64,000 nt of DNA from Gordonia jacobaea. Its GTDB lineage: Bacteria; Actinomycetota; Actinomycetes; Mycobacteriales; Mycobacteriaceae. The notes beneath the pieces are model-generated. The model was not told the origin of the DNA. It ran no database searches and saw only the letters and a list, made by a program, of their open reading frames with translations. Both the position numbers and the translations under genes were made by a program. Positions 48,581 through 59,665 of the stretch are shown here, one piece after another. Positions within the stretch are counted from its first letter, which is position 1, and every line of letters begins with the position of its first letter. Where the stretch lies: NCBI RefSeq assembly GCF_001186365.1, contig NZ_LDTZ01000016.1, positions 372,001 to 436,000 of the forward strand, read 5' to 3'.

Positions 48581-50096
48581 GTGACGTGCTCCGGCGCGAC
48601 CTTCGCGCGGCGAGGTAGCCGGCGACGGCGATGACGGTGAGCACCGCCAGCGTTCCGAGTGTGAACGCCTCGAAGCGGACGCGGGACACATTCCAGGTGT
48701 CGAGGAACTCGTAGTCGAGGCCGAACAGCTTCTCCAGCGTGCCGGGGAACACGGCTACCCAGACTCCGAGCGCTGCCCAGAACGTCGCGAGTCCCGACGC
48801 GATGCCCATGCCGATCGTGCCGCCGGGCACGGCGTAGGGCCGCGGCGTTTCGGAATGGTTGATGCGCAGGCGGAATGCGGCGGGAAAGACGAAGAGGTAG
48901 GCGATCAGTGATGTCGAGATGGTGATGGTGAGTACCACCGTGAATGTTGCTGCGCTGTCGCCGCCGGAGAAGATGACGCCGACGATCATGAACGCCAGGG
49001 CGATGACTCCGGTGAAGATGCCGACCCGAAGCGGCGACCCCGTTTTCGCGTCGAACTTGGCGAAGCAGGGGAAGAAGCCACCGTCGCCTGCCGCGACAGC
49101 CAACGCGCGGTTCGCGGCCATCGCCCAGGTGGCGCCCGTGATCGCGAGCGCGATGATGAACGCGATCACCGCAACCTTCACGAGGATCGACGCTGCCGAG
49201 CCGTAGACACCGAAGACCGTGTCGAGGGCTGCCATGAAACCGCCGATGCCGGTGATCTTGTCACTCGGCAACACCAGCAGGAGAGCCAAGACCGGGAGCG
49301 CGTAGACCAACAGACCGATGCATCCACTCATCGCGATACCGCGCGGAACGTCGCGCTGCGGATTCTGCATCTCGCCGCCTGCCTGGCTGGGAACCTCGAA
49401 GCCGACGAGGGAGAACAGGAGCAGTGGGACGAGGCCGAGGAAGCCGCCGAGCGTCGGCGACCAGGTGACCGAGCCGATTCCGTTGAATCCGTGCTGAATT
49501 CCATAGATAACCGTGGTCACGAGGAACACGGCGGCCAGGATCAGCTTGAGGTAGGTACCCAGTTGCAGCACGGCACGTGCCCGCCGCATCGACAGCAGGG
49601 TGACTGCGACAGCTCCCACGACGAAGAGCGTTTTGAAGACGAAGTCGCCCGCGGTGCCCGAATCGATCGGATGGATGAACGTGCTCCATGCTTCGGTGCT
49701 GATGAAGGCGAGGGACCCACCGATCCACAACGGGTTGATCGACCAGTACATGACCGTGGCGATCGATGCGGGTAGACGTCCGAAGGCGCGCTTGACCCAC
49801 TCGAACAATCCGCCCTCGTCGGGAAATGCGCTACCGAGCTCTGCGGTGACGAGGCCGTAGGGGACCATCCACAGCAGCGCCAACACGACGAGCCACGTGA
49901 AGGTCTCGCCGCCGAACGATGAGATCTCGCCGACCATGTCGAGGCTGATCAGCGCCGACAGGATCATGATCGGAACGTCGAAGCGGCGCAACGAATGTCG
50001 CAGGTGCGGGCCTGCTGGTTCGATGTCGGGGTGAGCGGGACCGGGGCCTAGTTGTCCGGAATGTGTCCGTCCCGGGTCGGAATGCGAGAGTGTCAT
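48561..50096 (-). CDS. APC-family amino acid/amine permease
   Basis: A 511-residue membrane protein with 12-14 helices. Diagnostic regions: WLVVLALLWMVPYGLVTAEL with FPDEGGLFEWVKRAFG, FSLVGFEVPSQAGGEMQNPQ and NRALAVAAGDGGFFPCFAKF. This points to the glutamate/GABA or amine-type APC branch. ATG 50096 is the start. Divergent from the LysR gene at 50235 and near a strong inverted repeat, so likely controlled by it. It may supply the amine or amino acid processed by the downstream flavoprotein and amidohydrolase. Confidence 0.88.
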   Translation of the reverse strand: MTLSHSDPGRTHSGQLGPGPAHPDIEPAGPHLRHSLRRFDVPIMILSALISLDMVGEISSFGGETFTWLVVLALLWMVPYGLVTAELGSAFPDEGGLFEWVKRAFGRLPASIATVMYWSINPLWIGGSLAFISTEAWSTFIHPIDSGTAGDFVFKTLFVVGAVAVTLLSMRRARAVLQLGTYLKLILAAVFLVTTVIYGIQHGFNGIGSVTWSPTLGGFLGLVPLLLFSLVGFEVPSQAGGEMQNPQRDVPRGIAMSGCIGLLVYALPVLALLLVLPSDKITGIGGFMAALDTVFGVYGSAASILVKVAVIAFIIALAITGATWAMAANRALAVAAGDGGFFPCFAKFDAKTGSPLRVGIFTGVIALAFMIVGVIFSGGDSAATFTVVLTITISTSLIAYLFVFPAAFRLRINHSETPRPYAVPGGTIGMGIASGLATFWAALGVWVAVFPGTLEKLFGLDYEFLDTWNVSRVRFEAFTLGTLAVLTVIAVAGYLAARRSRRSTSLTVEQR

Positions 50097-50182
50097 GGAG
50101 GTACTCCTCGGAGAGGTGGATATCGCGCGGCGTCAGATGGCCGTCGAGATGAAGCGAGGTTCTGTAGAGTCGGGGTTCTTAT

Positions 50183-50207
50183 GCATCGGCATTGATGGAG
50201 CCGATGC
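50183..50207. promoter_or_regulatory. Inverted repeat between APC permease and lysR
   Basis: GCATCGGC-N9-GCCGATGC, perfect 8-bp arms, between divergent starts at 50096 and 50235. A candidate operator for the LysR protein. Confidence 0.6.
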
Positions 50208-50234
50208 CGTGTCCGGATCGTCTGTGAGGTCGTC

Positions 50235-51146
50235 GTGGCTGATTACACGTTGCGTCAGTTGGAGTATTTCGTCGCCGTGGCCGAGGCGGGGAGTATCACC
50301 CGCGCGGCGTCTGCCGTGCATCTGTCCCAGTCAGCGATGTCGACTGCGCTGACCGATCTCGAAGGGGCACTGGGGATTCAGCTTCTGGTCCGTCATCACG
50401 CCAAGGGCATCACGTTGACTCCCGCAGGTCGACAATTGCTCGTGGCCAGTCGCCAGTTGTTGGCATCGGCGGCCGATCTTCGTTCTGTCGCACACGGATT
50501 GGGCGGATCGTTGACCGGAACCCTCACGATCGGTTGCTTCGAGGTCATGGCGCCGTACCTGCTTCCTGAGTTGTTGTCCGTGGCAGCCCAGAAGCTGCCG
50601 AATCTGGAGTTGCTGACCACCGAGGTCGATATGGCCGACCTCGCCGAGGGCGTCGCAGACGGAACGTTCGAGATGGGCATCGGATACGACCTTGTCGACG
50701 ACCCGCGACTCAAGCGATGGCCACTACGCCGCGTGCCGCCCTACGTGCTGGTCGAGGGCTCGCACCGACTCGCCAAACGGCGGAAGGTCAGGCTCGCCGA
50801 CCTGGCCGACGAACCCATGGCGTTACTCGACCTGCCGCATAGCCGCGACTACTTTCGGCAGGTCTTTGCAGACGCAGGCGTCGAACCCGTTGTGCGCTAC
50901 CGCTCGACGACCGTCGAGACGTGCCGCGCACTCGTGGGACGCGGGTTGGCGTACACGGTGCTCAACCTGCAGGCCGCCGTACCGATGGCGCTGGACGGAC
51001 ACCAGGTTGCGGCGATACCCATCGCCGACGAGACGCCCGCGCTCACGATGGTCCTGCTCAACGCGATTGCCGCGCGACCGACCCGGCGTGCCGCGGTCGT
51101 CGCTGAACTGTGCCGAGATCTGTTCGGTGACAACACTGTTCATTGA
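50235..51146 (+). CDS. LysR-family transcriptional regulator of the catabolic island
   Basis: A 303-residue regulator beginning GTG 50235: MADYTLRQLEYFVAVAEAGS, LSQSAMSTALTDLEGALGIQ, then LTPAGRQLLVASRQLL and the effector domain with GTLTIGCFEVMAPYLLPELL. It is divergent from the APC permease and converges (7-bp overlap) with the amidohydrolase gene. By position it probably controls the permease and perhaps the amidohydrolase unit. The inducer is unknown. Confidence 0.88.
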   Translation: MADYTLRQLEYFVAVAEAGSITRAASAVHLSQSAMSTALTDLEGALGIQLLVRHHAKGITLTPAGRQLLVASRQLLASAADLRSVAHGLGGSLTGTLTIGCFEVMAPYLLPELLSVAAQKLPNLELLTTEVDMADLAEGVADGTFEMGIGYDLVDDPRLKRWPLRRVPPYVLVEGSHRLAKRRKVRLADLADEPMALLDLPHSRDYFRQVFADAGVEPVVRYRSTTVETCRALVGRGLAYTVLNLQAAVPMALDGHQVAAIPIADETPALTMVLLNAIAARPTRRAAVVAELCRDLFGDNTVH

Positions 51147-52834
51147 GCTGGCGCCTTGCCGCCGACGACCTCGCCGAGTGCGCTACCGCCAACGAGATCG
51201 CCACCGACCATCGTCAGTTGTGCTGTGAGGCAACCGATGTCCCGGGCCGTTGAGATGTCACCCGAGAGTGCGACCAGGTCGGCGTCCTTTCCGATCTCGA
51301 TCGAACCGGCGTGTTGTGCGCAGTGTGCGGCGCGCGCCGCGCCGATCGTGTAGGCGTCGACGGCGGTCCGCAGACTGAGCGCCTCCTCGGCGATGAGGGG
51401 CACGGTGCGAGCGTCGGTGCCGATGGCGTGCGGATCTGCATCAGAACCGGTCCGATTCACTGCGGTGTGTATGGCCCACAGCGGATTGGGGTCGGTGACG
51501 GGCCAGTCGCTGCCCATCGCCAGCGTCCCACCAGCCGTGGTGATCGAACCGAAGGGGAAGTGCCATCGCTCGCGGTCGGTGCCCAGTAGCGGGAGCTTGC
51601 GCTCGACGATCTCGATGTCGCGGCGAGCCCACAGTGCCTGGATGTTCGCCATCACGCCGAGCGCTGCGAACCGTGGAATATCCTGCGGGTCAACCACATC
51701 CAGATGTGCGATCTGGTGTGCCGCATCGAACTGCGGATTGGCCGCGCGCGCGGCACCGAGCGCATCGAGGCATTCGCGGACCGCGCGGTCGCCGACGGCG
51801 TGCATGTGAATGTGGAACTCGTCGCGTGCCAGGAGTGCACACACCTCGTTCAGTTCTGCCGGGTCGATGAAGGACAGTCCGGTGGGATCAGCGCCCGTCG
51901 GTAGGTCGGAGTAGGGCGCGAGCATTGCGGCAGTGCAGTTCTCGCAAATCCCGTCCTGCATCACCTTGACGGTGTCGACGTGAAACCGGTGGCCGTGTCG
52001 CGCGACCGCCCGGCGTTCGCGGAGTACGTCGATCTGCGAGAGTCCCTGTTCGGCTGCCCACCACAGCGCTCCGCAGACCCGTGCGGTCAGCTCTCCCGCC
52101 TCGTCGGCGGCAAGGTAGGTCGCGAGTGTGTCGGAGAGTCCGAATGCCGGGATGTCGACGCCCGCGTCCTGCCAGCCGGTGACGCCGACGGAGTGCAGCC
52201 GACGCTGAGCCGTCAACAATGCCTCGCGCAGTACGGCGTCGTCGATCTCGGGCGCGAGCGCCTGCACACTGTCGGCGGCGCGCTCGAAGAGGACGCCGGT
52301 GGGTTCGCCTGCGGCGTCGCGCTCGATGCGCCCACCCGTCGGATCGGGCGTGTGCCGGTCGATTCCGGCGGTCGCCAGTGCTGCACTGTTGACCCACACG
52401 CCGTGTCCGTCGTGGCTGGAGAGCACAGCGGGCCGGTCGGCGACGACCTCATCGAGGTCGGCACGCGTGGGTAGACCGCCGGGAAACGCATCGCCGTACC
52501 AACCACTTCCGGTGATGACCGGAGCGTCGGGGTGTGAGTCGACGTAAGCGGCGATGGCGTTTAGATAGCCTCGCCGATCGTGTGCGAGTTCGGACAGATC
52601 ACAGCGCAGCGCTGCGAGTCCGCCTGCCACCGGATGCACGTGCGCGTCGATGAACCCCGGCAGCAGGCTTGCTCCCGCGAGGTCGTGGATGACAGTCGAC
52701 GCCGACACCAGGTCGCGATCGACGTCGGACCCGATCGCGACGATGGTGCCGTCGGACACGGCGACGGTGGTCGCCGGTGGCATACCGAGTGGTTGCCACA
52801 CCGCTGCGTTGGTGAAAATGTGATCTGCGTACAT
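51140..52834 (-). CDS. YtcJ-type metal-dependent amidohydrolase
   Basis: A 564-residue amidohydrolase-superfamily enzyme (amidohydrolase_3 group). LLPGFIDAHVHPVAGGLA has the HxH metal pair; FHVDTVKVMQDGICENC holds a Lys in the position of the bridging residue; HIHMHAVGDRAVRECLDAL and HQIAHLDVV supply further His ligands; MGSDWPVTDPNPLWAIHTAV has the catalytic Asp. ATG 52834 with AGGAG upstream is the start; the long extension upstream overlaps the preceding gene. Relatives hydrolyse N-formyl, N-acyl or cyclic amides. It lies 26 bp downstream of the TMADH-like gene, so the two are probably one operon. Confidence 0.85.
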   Translation of the reverse strand: MYADHIFTNAAVWQPLGMPPATTVAVSDGTIVAIGSDVDRDLVSASTVIHDLAGASLLPGFIDAHVHPVAGGLAALRCDLSELAHDRRGYLNAIAAYVDSHPDAPVITGSGWYGDAFPGGLPTRADLDEVVADRPAVLSSHDGHGVWVNSAALATAGIDRHTPDPTGGRIERDAAGEPTGVLFERAADSVQALAPEIDDAVLREALLTAQRRLHSVGVTGWQDAGVDIPAFGLSDTLATYLAADEAGELTARVCGALWWAAEQGLSQIDVLRERRAVARHGHRFHVDTVKVMQDGICENCTAAMLAPYSDLPTGADPTGLSFIDPAELNEVCALLARDEFHIHMHAVGDRAVRECLDALGAARAANPQFDAAHQIAHLDVVDPQDIPRFAALGVMANIQALWARRDIEIVERKLPLLGTDRERWHFPFGSITTAGGTLAMGSDWPVTDPNPLWAIHTAVNRTGSDADPHAIGTDARTVPLIAEEALSLRTAVDAYTIGAARAAHCAQHAGSIEIGKDADLVALSGDISTARDIGCLTAQLTMVGGDLVGGSALGEVVGGKAPAQ

Positions 52835-52860
52835 CACCACTCCTGTGATCCGTGGGTCCG

Positions 52861-54963
52861 TCAGGACACCGAGACCGGCGTACTGAACACCGGCTCGATC
52901 GACAACTGGGTGACCTCCCGGCGGAACGGAACAGGGTCGTCGTTGCGTGGCACGTCGAGTTCCTCGGCGAATCGGTGTCCCGACCAGACTGCTGCGGCGA
53001 TGGTCGACGGCGCCCAGGCGTCGCCGACACCGGTGACGCTGCGAACTCCGGCCGCGGCCCAGTCGTCGCTGCGCTCGTGCAGTTGGGTGTAGAGCTCGTC
53101 GTGGGGGAGGCGCGCGGTCACCATGACGACGGCGTCGGCGTCGAGATGCCCTGTCCGCCCGGTGAATCGGCACGCGGTCTGTACGCCGGTGGCGTCGACG
53201 GCGGTCACCGCGGTGTCGGTGCGCACGTCGACGCCCGCCTCCATGATCCGCGCGCGAATGCGGTGAGCCTCCATGGTGTTGGTGGTCCACTGCGACACCT
53301 GCGGGACCGGGGTGACGAGCGTGACCGCGAAGCCCTCCTTGGCGAGCATCTCCGCGACGACGGCACCGAGGTAGTAGTGGTCGTCGTCGAACAGCACGAC
53401 GCGCTTGCCGGCGGGTCGCGCCCCGGCCATGATGTCGTCCGGAGTGAAGACCGAAGTGCTGGAATCGATCTCGATGGGATGCGTGTGCCAGCGACCGACG
53501 CCGTCACCTCGCCACGACGCCCCGGTCGCGATCACGACGTGGTCGAAGCCGTACTCGAGGATGTCGTCGGTGCTCATCGGCGATTCGCGATAGACCTCGA
53601 CGTTGTCGAGACGGTCGAGTTGCTGCAGCCGATAGTCGATGACGCGAATCCATGCGGACAGCCCGGGAAGCTTCGACTCGCGGGCCACACGGCCACCGAG
53701 CACCCGGCTCGCCTCGGTGAGCGTCACGGGATACCCGCGATTACCCAGTGCACGTGCGGCTTCGAGGCCCGCAGGCCCCGCACCGACGACGAGCACCGAG
53801 GAGTCGGAGCCCTTCACCGAGATGCGCTCCGGGTGCCAGCCGCGTCGGAATTCCTCGCCCATTGTGGGATTTTGCGTGCACCGGATCGGCGACATCGTGA
53901 AATCGCCGGACACGCAGATGTTGCAGCCGATGCATTCGCGGATGTCTGCGAGGTCGCCGCGTTCGATCTTGTTGGGCATGAAGGGATCCGCGATAGACGG
54001 CCGTGCGGCGCCGATGAGGTCGAGAATGCCTGACTTCACGTGCCGGACCATGGTGTCGGGAGAAGTGAAGCGGCCTACGCCGACAACAGGCTTGGTGGTG
54101 AGTTGCTTGAGTCCGGTGACGTACGGTTCCTGCTCGGCCTCGGGGCCGAAGCGCGAGGTGACCGAGTCGTCCTCCCAGCTTCCGAGCACGAGGTCCCAGA
54201 GGTCGGGGTGCTCGCCGATCAGTCCGAAGACGTCTTCCATCTCGCTGCGGGTGATGCCGTCGTCGCCGAGCAGTTCGTCGACCGAGATCCGGCATGCGAC
54301 AGCGGCTTTCCCGTCGGCGATCTCCCGGGTGTCCTCGAGGATCTCGCGGATGAGTCGAACGCGGTTCTCGAGGCTGCCGCCGTACTCGTCGGTGCGATTG
54401 TTGTACCGGCGCGACAGGAAGTGGTGCAGACCGCCGATTGCGTGTCCCGCGTAGACGTAGACGATGTCGTAGCCGGCTTTCAGTGACCGATGCACCGAAT
54501 CCGCATGCCACTTCCGCAGATCGACGATGTCAGCCTTTGTCATCGCACGGGCCTGCACCGGATCGAGATTCCACGAGACGACGGGGAGATGCTGTGGTGC
54601 CAGCGGAGTTTCACGACTGATCAAATTGGGGCTGTTGAGCCCGTTGTGCGCCAGCTCGATTCCCGCGAGCGCACCACCCTCGTGAATCTGCTCGGCGATG
54701 CGCGCGATCGCGGGCATGTCCTGGTCGTCCCAGAGGCGGAGCTCGATGAACGGTCCGATATCGGACGTCGGATGAATCTCGACCTGCTCGGTGCAGACCA
54801 CGGCCCACCCGCCCTCGGCCTTCGTCCGCCGCATCGCCGCCTCGCCAGACGGATCGCGGTATCCCATGCCGTTGCAGTGCGGCACCTGGAAGAACCGGTT
54901 GCGGGCGGTGATCGGTCCGATCCGGACCGGTTCGAAGAGGATGTCGTAGCGATGGTCGCGCAT
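52861..54963 (-). CDS. Trimethylamine-dehydrogenase-like FMN/[4Fe-4S]/ADP flavoprotein
   Basis: A 700-residue enzyme with the full TMADH layout: FMN barrel (about 1-340), Cys cluster C344IGCNICV and a fourth Cys362, then an FAD/ADP domain with VLVVGAGPAGLEAARALGN. Cys30 in QVPHCNGMG aligns with the Cys that covalently holds FMN in TMADH, and Tyr171/His174 (VYVYAGH) align with catalytic Tyr169/His172. Pocket residues differ: position 60 is Gln, as in dimethylamine dehydrogenase, 74 is Glu and 105 is Ala, instead of Tyr/Ser/Trp in TMADH; alignments are from memory. So oxidative N-demethylation is likely, but of a larger or charged substrate than trimethylamine. Confidence 0.85.
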   Translation of the reverse strand: MRDHRYDILFEPVRIGPITARNRFFQVPHCNGMGYRDPSGEAAMRRTKAEGGWAVVCTEQVEIHPTSDIGPFIELRLWDDQDMPAIARIAEQIHEGGALAGIELAHNGLNSPNLISRETPLAPQHLPVVSWNLDPVQARAMTKADIVDLRKWHADSVHRSLKAGYDIVYVYAGHAIGGLHHFLSRRYNNRTDEYGGSLENRVRLIREILEDTREIADGKAAVACRISVDELLGDDGITRSEMEDVFGLIGEHPDLWDLVLGSWEDDSVTSRFGPEAEQEPYVTGLKQLTTKPVVGVGRFTSPDTMVRHVKSGILDLIGAARPSIADPFMPNKIERGDLADIRECIGCNICVSGDFTMSPIRCTQNPTMGEEFRRGWHPERISVKGSDSSVLVVGAGPAGLEAARALGNRGYPVTLTEASRVLGGRVARESKLPGLSAWIRVIDYRLQQLDRLDNVEVYRESPMSTDDILEYGFDHVVIATGASWRGDGVGRWHTHPIEIDSSTSVFTPDDIMAGARPAGKRVVLFDDDHYYLGAVVAEMLAKEGFAVTLVTPVPQVSQWTTNTMEAHRIRARIMEAGVDVRTDTAVTAVDATGVQTACRFTGRTGHLDADAVVMVTARLPHDELYTQLHERSDDWAAAGVRSVTGVGDAWAPSTIAAAVWSGHRFAEELDVPRNDDPVPFRREVTQLSIEPVFSTPVSVS

Positions 54964-55062
54964 GTGGATCTCCGTCGAGAGGTGCTGCGGCGTGAAAACG
55001 CCTGGCGCAGTGAGTCAGTTGTTGGCTGTGGAGTCGGCGTCGGGCAGTGGCGGCGACTCGTG

Positions 55063-55092
55063 TCATTCTTTGAGGTCAATCGCAAAGAATGA
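55063..55092. promoter_or_regulatory. Palindromic operator between TMADH-like and tetR genes
   Basis: TCATTCTTTG-N10-CAAAGAATGA, perfect 10-bp arms, with an outer GTCATT/AATGAC echo. It lies 99 bp upstream of the TMADH-like start and 142 bp upstream of tetR. A strong candidate site for that TetR protein. Confidence 0.75.
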
Positions 55093-55787
55093 AATGACGG
55101 TATCGCGGTTTGTCCCGTCGGGCAGCCCTGTTGCGGACATCTCACGGTGTGAACTTCCGAATTGGTTCATCGGGAGAACCGATGTAATCAGCGGAGTTGC
55201 CCCGACGCGGTGCATGGCGGCAGTATCGGGACGTATGGCACGTCCACGCAATCAGCACGCACGTCGCGCAGAGATCGTCGACGCCGCGACGAGTGCGATC
55301 GCTGCGCGCGGACTCATGGGATTGCGTATCAAAGACGTCGCCGACGCGGCGGGTCTGTCGCCAGGGTCGATCACCTACTACTTTCCCGGGATCGACGAGT
55401 TGTTGCTCGCGGTGCACGAGGCCGCGGTCACGCGGTTCTACGAGGGTCGACGTACCGCCGCCACCGACGTCGACGATCCGGTGACTGCCCTGACAAGGCT
55501 CGTCGAGCTCGGAATCTGCGACCCCGACGATCCGATGTCACCTGCGCTGTACGAGTTACATCTCTACAGTGCGCGCTCACCCGCACATGCCGAACTGATG
55601 TCGACGCTCTTCGACCTCGAGACCTCGCTCTACCGCGAGGCGATCGACGGCGGTATCGCGGCGGGTGTCTTCGCCGACGTCGACAGCGAACTGGTCGCCA
55701 GGGCTGCGGTGGCGCTCGAAGACGGGTGCGGCATCCATCTCGTCGGGCGCACCAGGGCGCTGGATGCCGCGAGTGCCCGCAGCGCCG

Positions 55788-57267
<1,480 letters not shown>

Positions 57268-57278
<11 letters not shown>

Positions 57279-58482
57279 CTGTTGCCCCTGTGTGTGTCGT
57301 GCGAGTGCCGTTGGCCAGAAGCCTGTCGCGGATCGAGTCGAGCACGGCGGCGTCGACGACGGTTCCCGCCAGAGCGAGCGCACCCTGAGCGATTGCCGTC
57401 TCCGCTGCAGATGTAAGTGTGGCAGCAGCAAATTCGGGTTGATGGTTGACCGCGGGTAGCGAATCGATGCCGATGTAGGGGTGAATCGCAGGCAGTACCT
57501 GCGAGACGTTGCCCATATCGGTCGACGCACGCGCCATGGTCGCGTCGGGACCGGAGCCGAAACGGCGTCCGGCCGCGAGGGCGCGCTGCTCGTAGCGGCC
57601 GAGAAGTTCTTCGTCGGTGCGGAACTCGGCGTACGGCTTGGACTCCGGGGTCACGGTGAGCGACGCGCCGCTGGCGAGTGCGCCCGCCTCGAAGCACCGC
57701 ATTACCCGGGGTTCGACCTCGGCGAGTTCGGCGAGTGTTTCGGCGCGGACATACCAGCGTCCCTCGGTGTGCTCGGCGATGGAGTTGGGTGCCTCGCCGC
57801 CGCGTGTGATCATGCCGTGTACGCGCACCGACGCGGGAAGCTGTTGGCGCAGAAGGCCGATGGCCACCTGGGCGATGGTGAACGCATCTGCGGCGTTCAC
57901 GCCACGTTCGGGATAGGCGGCAGCGTGCGCCGACTTGCCGTGGTAGTCGATGTGACTGTGCGACACGGCGAATGGCCGCGCGCGTGCGACATCTGCCGGT
58001 CCGGGATGAACCATCGCGGCGGCGTGCTGAGCGTCGAATCCGCCGCGCTCGAGCAGTTCGATCTTGCCGCCGCCGCCTTCTTCCGCGGGAGTACCGATGA
58101 CCGTCAGTGTCAGACCGAGGTCGTCGACGATCGGTGCCAGCGCAAGTGCCGCGCCGACGGTGATCGCGGAGATGAGGTTGTGCCCGCAGGCATGGCCGAG
58201 TCCCGGCAGTGCGTCGTATTCGGCGCAGAGTGCGACGTGGAGGTCGCCAGTTCCGATTGTCGCGGTGAACGCGGTCGGGAGGTCGCAGAATTGCTCGACG
58301 ATCGTGAAGCCGCCGTCGGAGAGTGGGCCGGCCACCCGAGCTGCCGAATAGATTTCCTCCCAGGCGGTCTCGGGATTGTCGTACAGGTCGTGCGCGAGCG
58401 CGATGAGACTCGGGTGTGCCGAGGCGATGCGGCTGCCGAGTTCGGCGTCGAACCTATCGGGGGTGGCGTCGATGGTGGTCAC
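57268..58482 (-). CDS. M20-family amidohydrolase (aminoacylase/AbgA-like)
   Basis: A 404-residue dinuclear zinc hydrolase. ALCAEYDALPGLGHACGHN (Asp and His ligands), TPAEEGGGGKIELLERGG (catalytic Glu and Glu ligand), AAMVHPGP and a dimerisation-domain stretch SHSHIDYHGKSAHAAAYPER; final motif around EFAAATLTSAAETAIAQGAL. M20 members cleave N-acyl or N-aroyl amino acids, hippurate or carbamoyl derivatives. GTG 58482 overlaps the DUF1028 stop by 4 bp. Its product amino acid could be passed to the downstream aspartase, which suggests an N-acylated aspartate-type intermediate. Confidence 0.88.
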
Positions 58483-59153
58483 AGGTCTCCCGGAACTCCG
58501 TAGGAGGGCGCACGCGTCGGGTCGACGCCGCGGACACGATAGTCGTTTTTCTGTGGCTGCCAGATCTGCCAGAGCGAAGCGAGGTCGTCGAGCGGATCGT
58601 CGGCGAAATCCACGCGCAGATCGGTGACGGGCCACGGCACGTCGTCGACGACCAGGAGGCCGGCAGAGTGCACCGGTCCTTCTTCGCCTCCGGCGTCGAG
58701 CGCTGCGCGGAGGCCGTCGAGCAGTCGTTGTTCGAATGCGTCGGCCACACTGTCGGCGTAGCCGGTCAGCAGCGACTCGAGCACAGACAGGTCGGCAAGC
58801 ATATTGCCGGCGGCCACGGACTGGTAGCCCTCGACGCCACCGTAGGTTCCCAGGCTGCGCGCGCCGGAATGCAGCGCGGTGTGCCCGTGCGCGTCGACGA
58901 CGCTCACCTGGCGGTACTCGGGGTGTTGCTCCGTGGAAAGTGCTGCGGTGAGCGCTTTCTCGGCGTCGAGGCCGTCGGAAAGCCGGTCGAGCACCGCGGG
59001 GCCGAGTGCGGGATTGGTGACGTTCTGCGACGCGACCACGCCGACACCTGCCCGCGGGTGGGCGCAGCGCGCTGCCACCGCGGGACTCGACGAACAGACG
59101 ATGATGCCGAATGCGCCACTCGCGGGGTCGCGCGCGACGAGCGACATCGTCAT
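58479..59153 (-). CDS. DUF1028 Ntn-hydrolase-like protein
   Basis: A 224-residue protein of the DUF1028 family: MTMSLVARDPASGAFGIIVC, SSSPAVAARCAHPRAGVGVV, ASQNVTNPALGPAVLDRLSD, GNMLADLSVLESLLTGYADS and late VDDVPWPVTDLRVDFADDP. The family is related to N-terminal nucleophile hydrolases and is repeatedly found beside M20 peptidases and RidA in catabolic operons, but its reaction is not established. It overlaps RidA upstream and the M20 gene downstream by 4 bp each, so it is part of the same translation-coupled unit. Confidence 0.85.
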   Translation of the reverse strand: MTMSLVARDPASGAFGIIVCSSSPAVAARCAHPRAGVGVVASQNVTNPALGPAVLDRLSDGLDAEKALTAALSTEQHPEYRQVSVVDAHGHTALHSGARSLGTYGGVEGYQSVAAGNMLADLSVLESLLTGYADSVADAFEQRLLDGLRAALDAGGEEGPVHSAGLLVVDDVPWPVTDLRVDFADDPLDDLASLWQIWQPQKNDYRVRGVDPTRAPSYGVPGDL

Positions 59154-59602
59154 CGTGCCGCTCCGCTCGGCTCGCTGAGCACTGCGGTCGCGTCGATCTC
59201 GACGAGCCATTCCGGCCGCGCGAGTGCGTCGACCACCAGTCCGGTCGACACCGGATACACACCCTTGAGCCAGCGGCCCATCACCCGGTAAACCGTCTCG
59301 CGGTAACGGATGTCGGTGAGATACACGGTCACCTTGACGATGTCGCGCAGCGAACTGCCCGCCTCGTCGAGCAGCATCGCGATGTTGCTCATGGCCTTCT
59401 CTGCCTGTACCTCGACGTCGCCGATGCCCACCGATTCGCGAGTGTCCAGATCCTGGCCGATCTGCCCGCGCAGATAGACGACACCCGCGGCGACGACGGC
59501 CTGGCACAGGTCGTTGTCGAGGTTCTGCTCCGGGTAGGTCTCGCGGGTGTTGAAGGGACGGATGCGTGTGTGGGTGACGTCAGGGCTGACGGCTGCGCTC
59601 AT
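59150..59602 (-). CDS. RidA-family enamine/imine deaminase
   Basis: A 150-residue protein of the YjgF/YER057c/UK114 family: AAGVVYLRGQIGQDLDTRES, QAEKAMSNIAMLLDEAGSSL, RDIVKVTVYLTDIRYRETVY, then ARPEWLVEIDATAVLSE. RidA proteins hydrolyse reactive enamines/imines made by PLP or flavin amine oxidations. The substrate-binding Arg of canonical RidA (before the last strands) is not obvious here, where EWLVEID occupies that region, so it may belong to a Rid subfamily other than RidA. Translation-coupled to DUF1028 (4-bp overlap). Confidence 0.88.
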   Translation of the reverse strand: MSAAVSPDVTHTRIRPFNTRETYPEQNLDNDLCQAVVAAGVVYLRGQIGQDLDTRESVGIGDVEVQAEKAMSNIAMLLDEAGSSLRDIVKVTVYLTDIRYRETVYRVMGRWLKGVYPVSTGLVVDALARPEWLVEIDATAVLSEPSGAAR

Positions 59603-59665
59603 GGGTTGCTCCCGTGCTTGAGTGTGTGGAGTGGCTGGATTGCGGGTTGGCGGATTACGGGGAGT

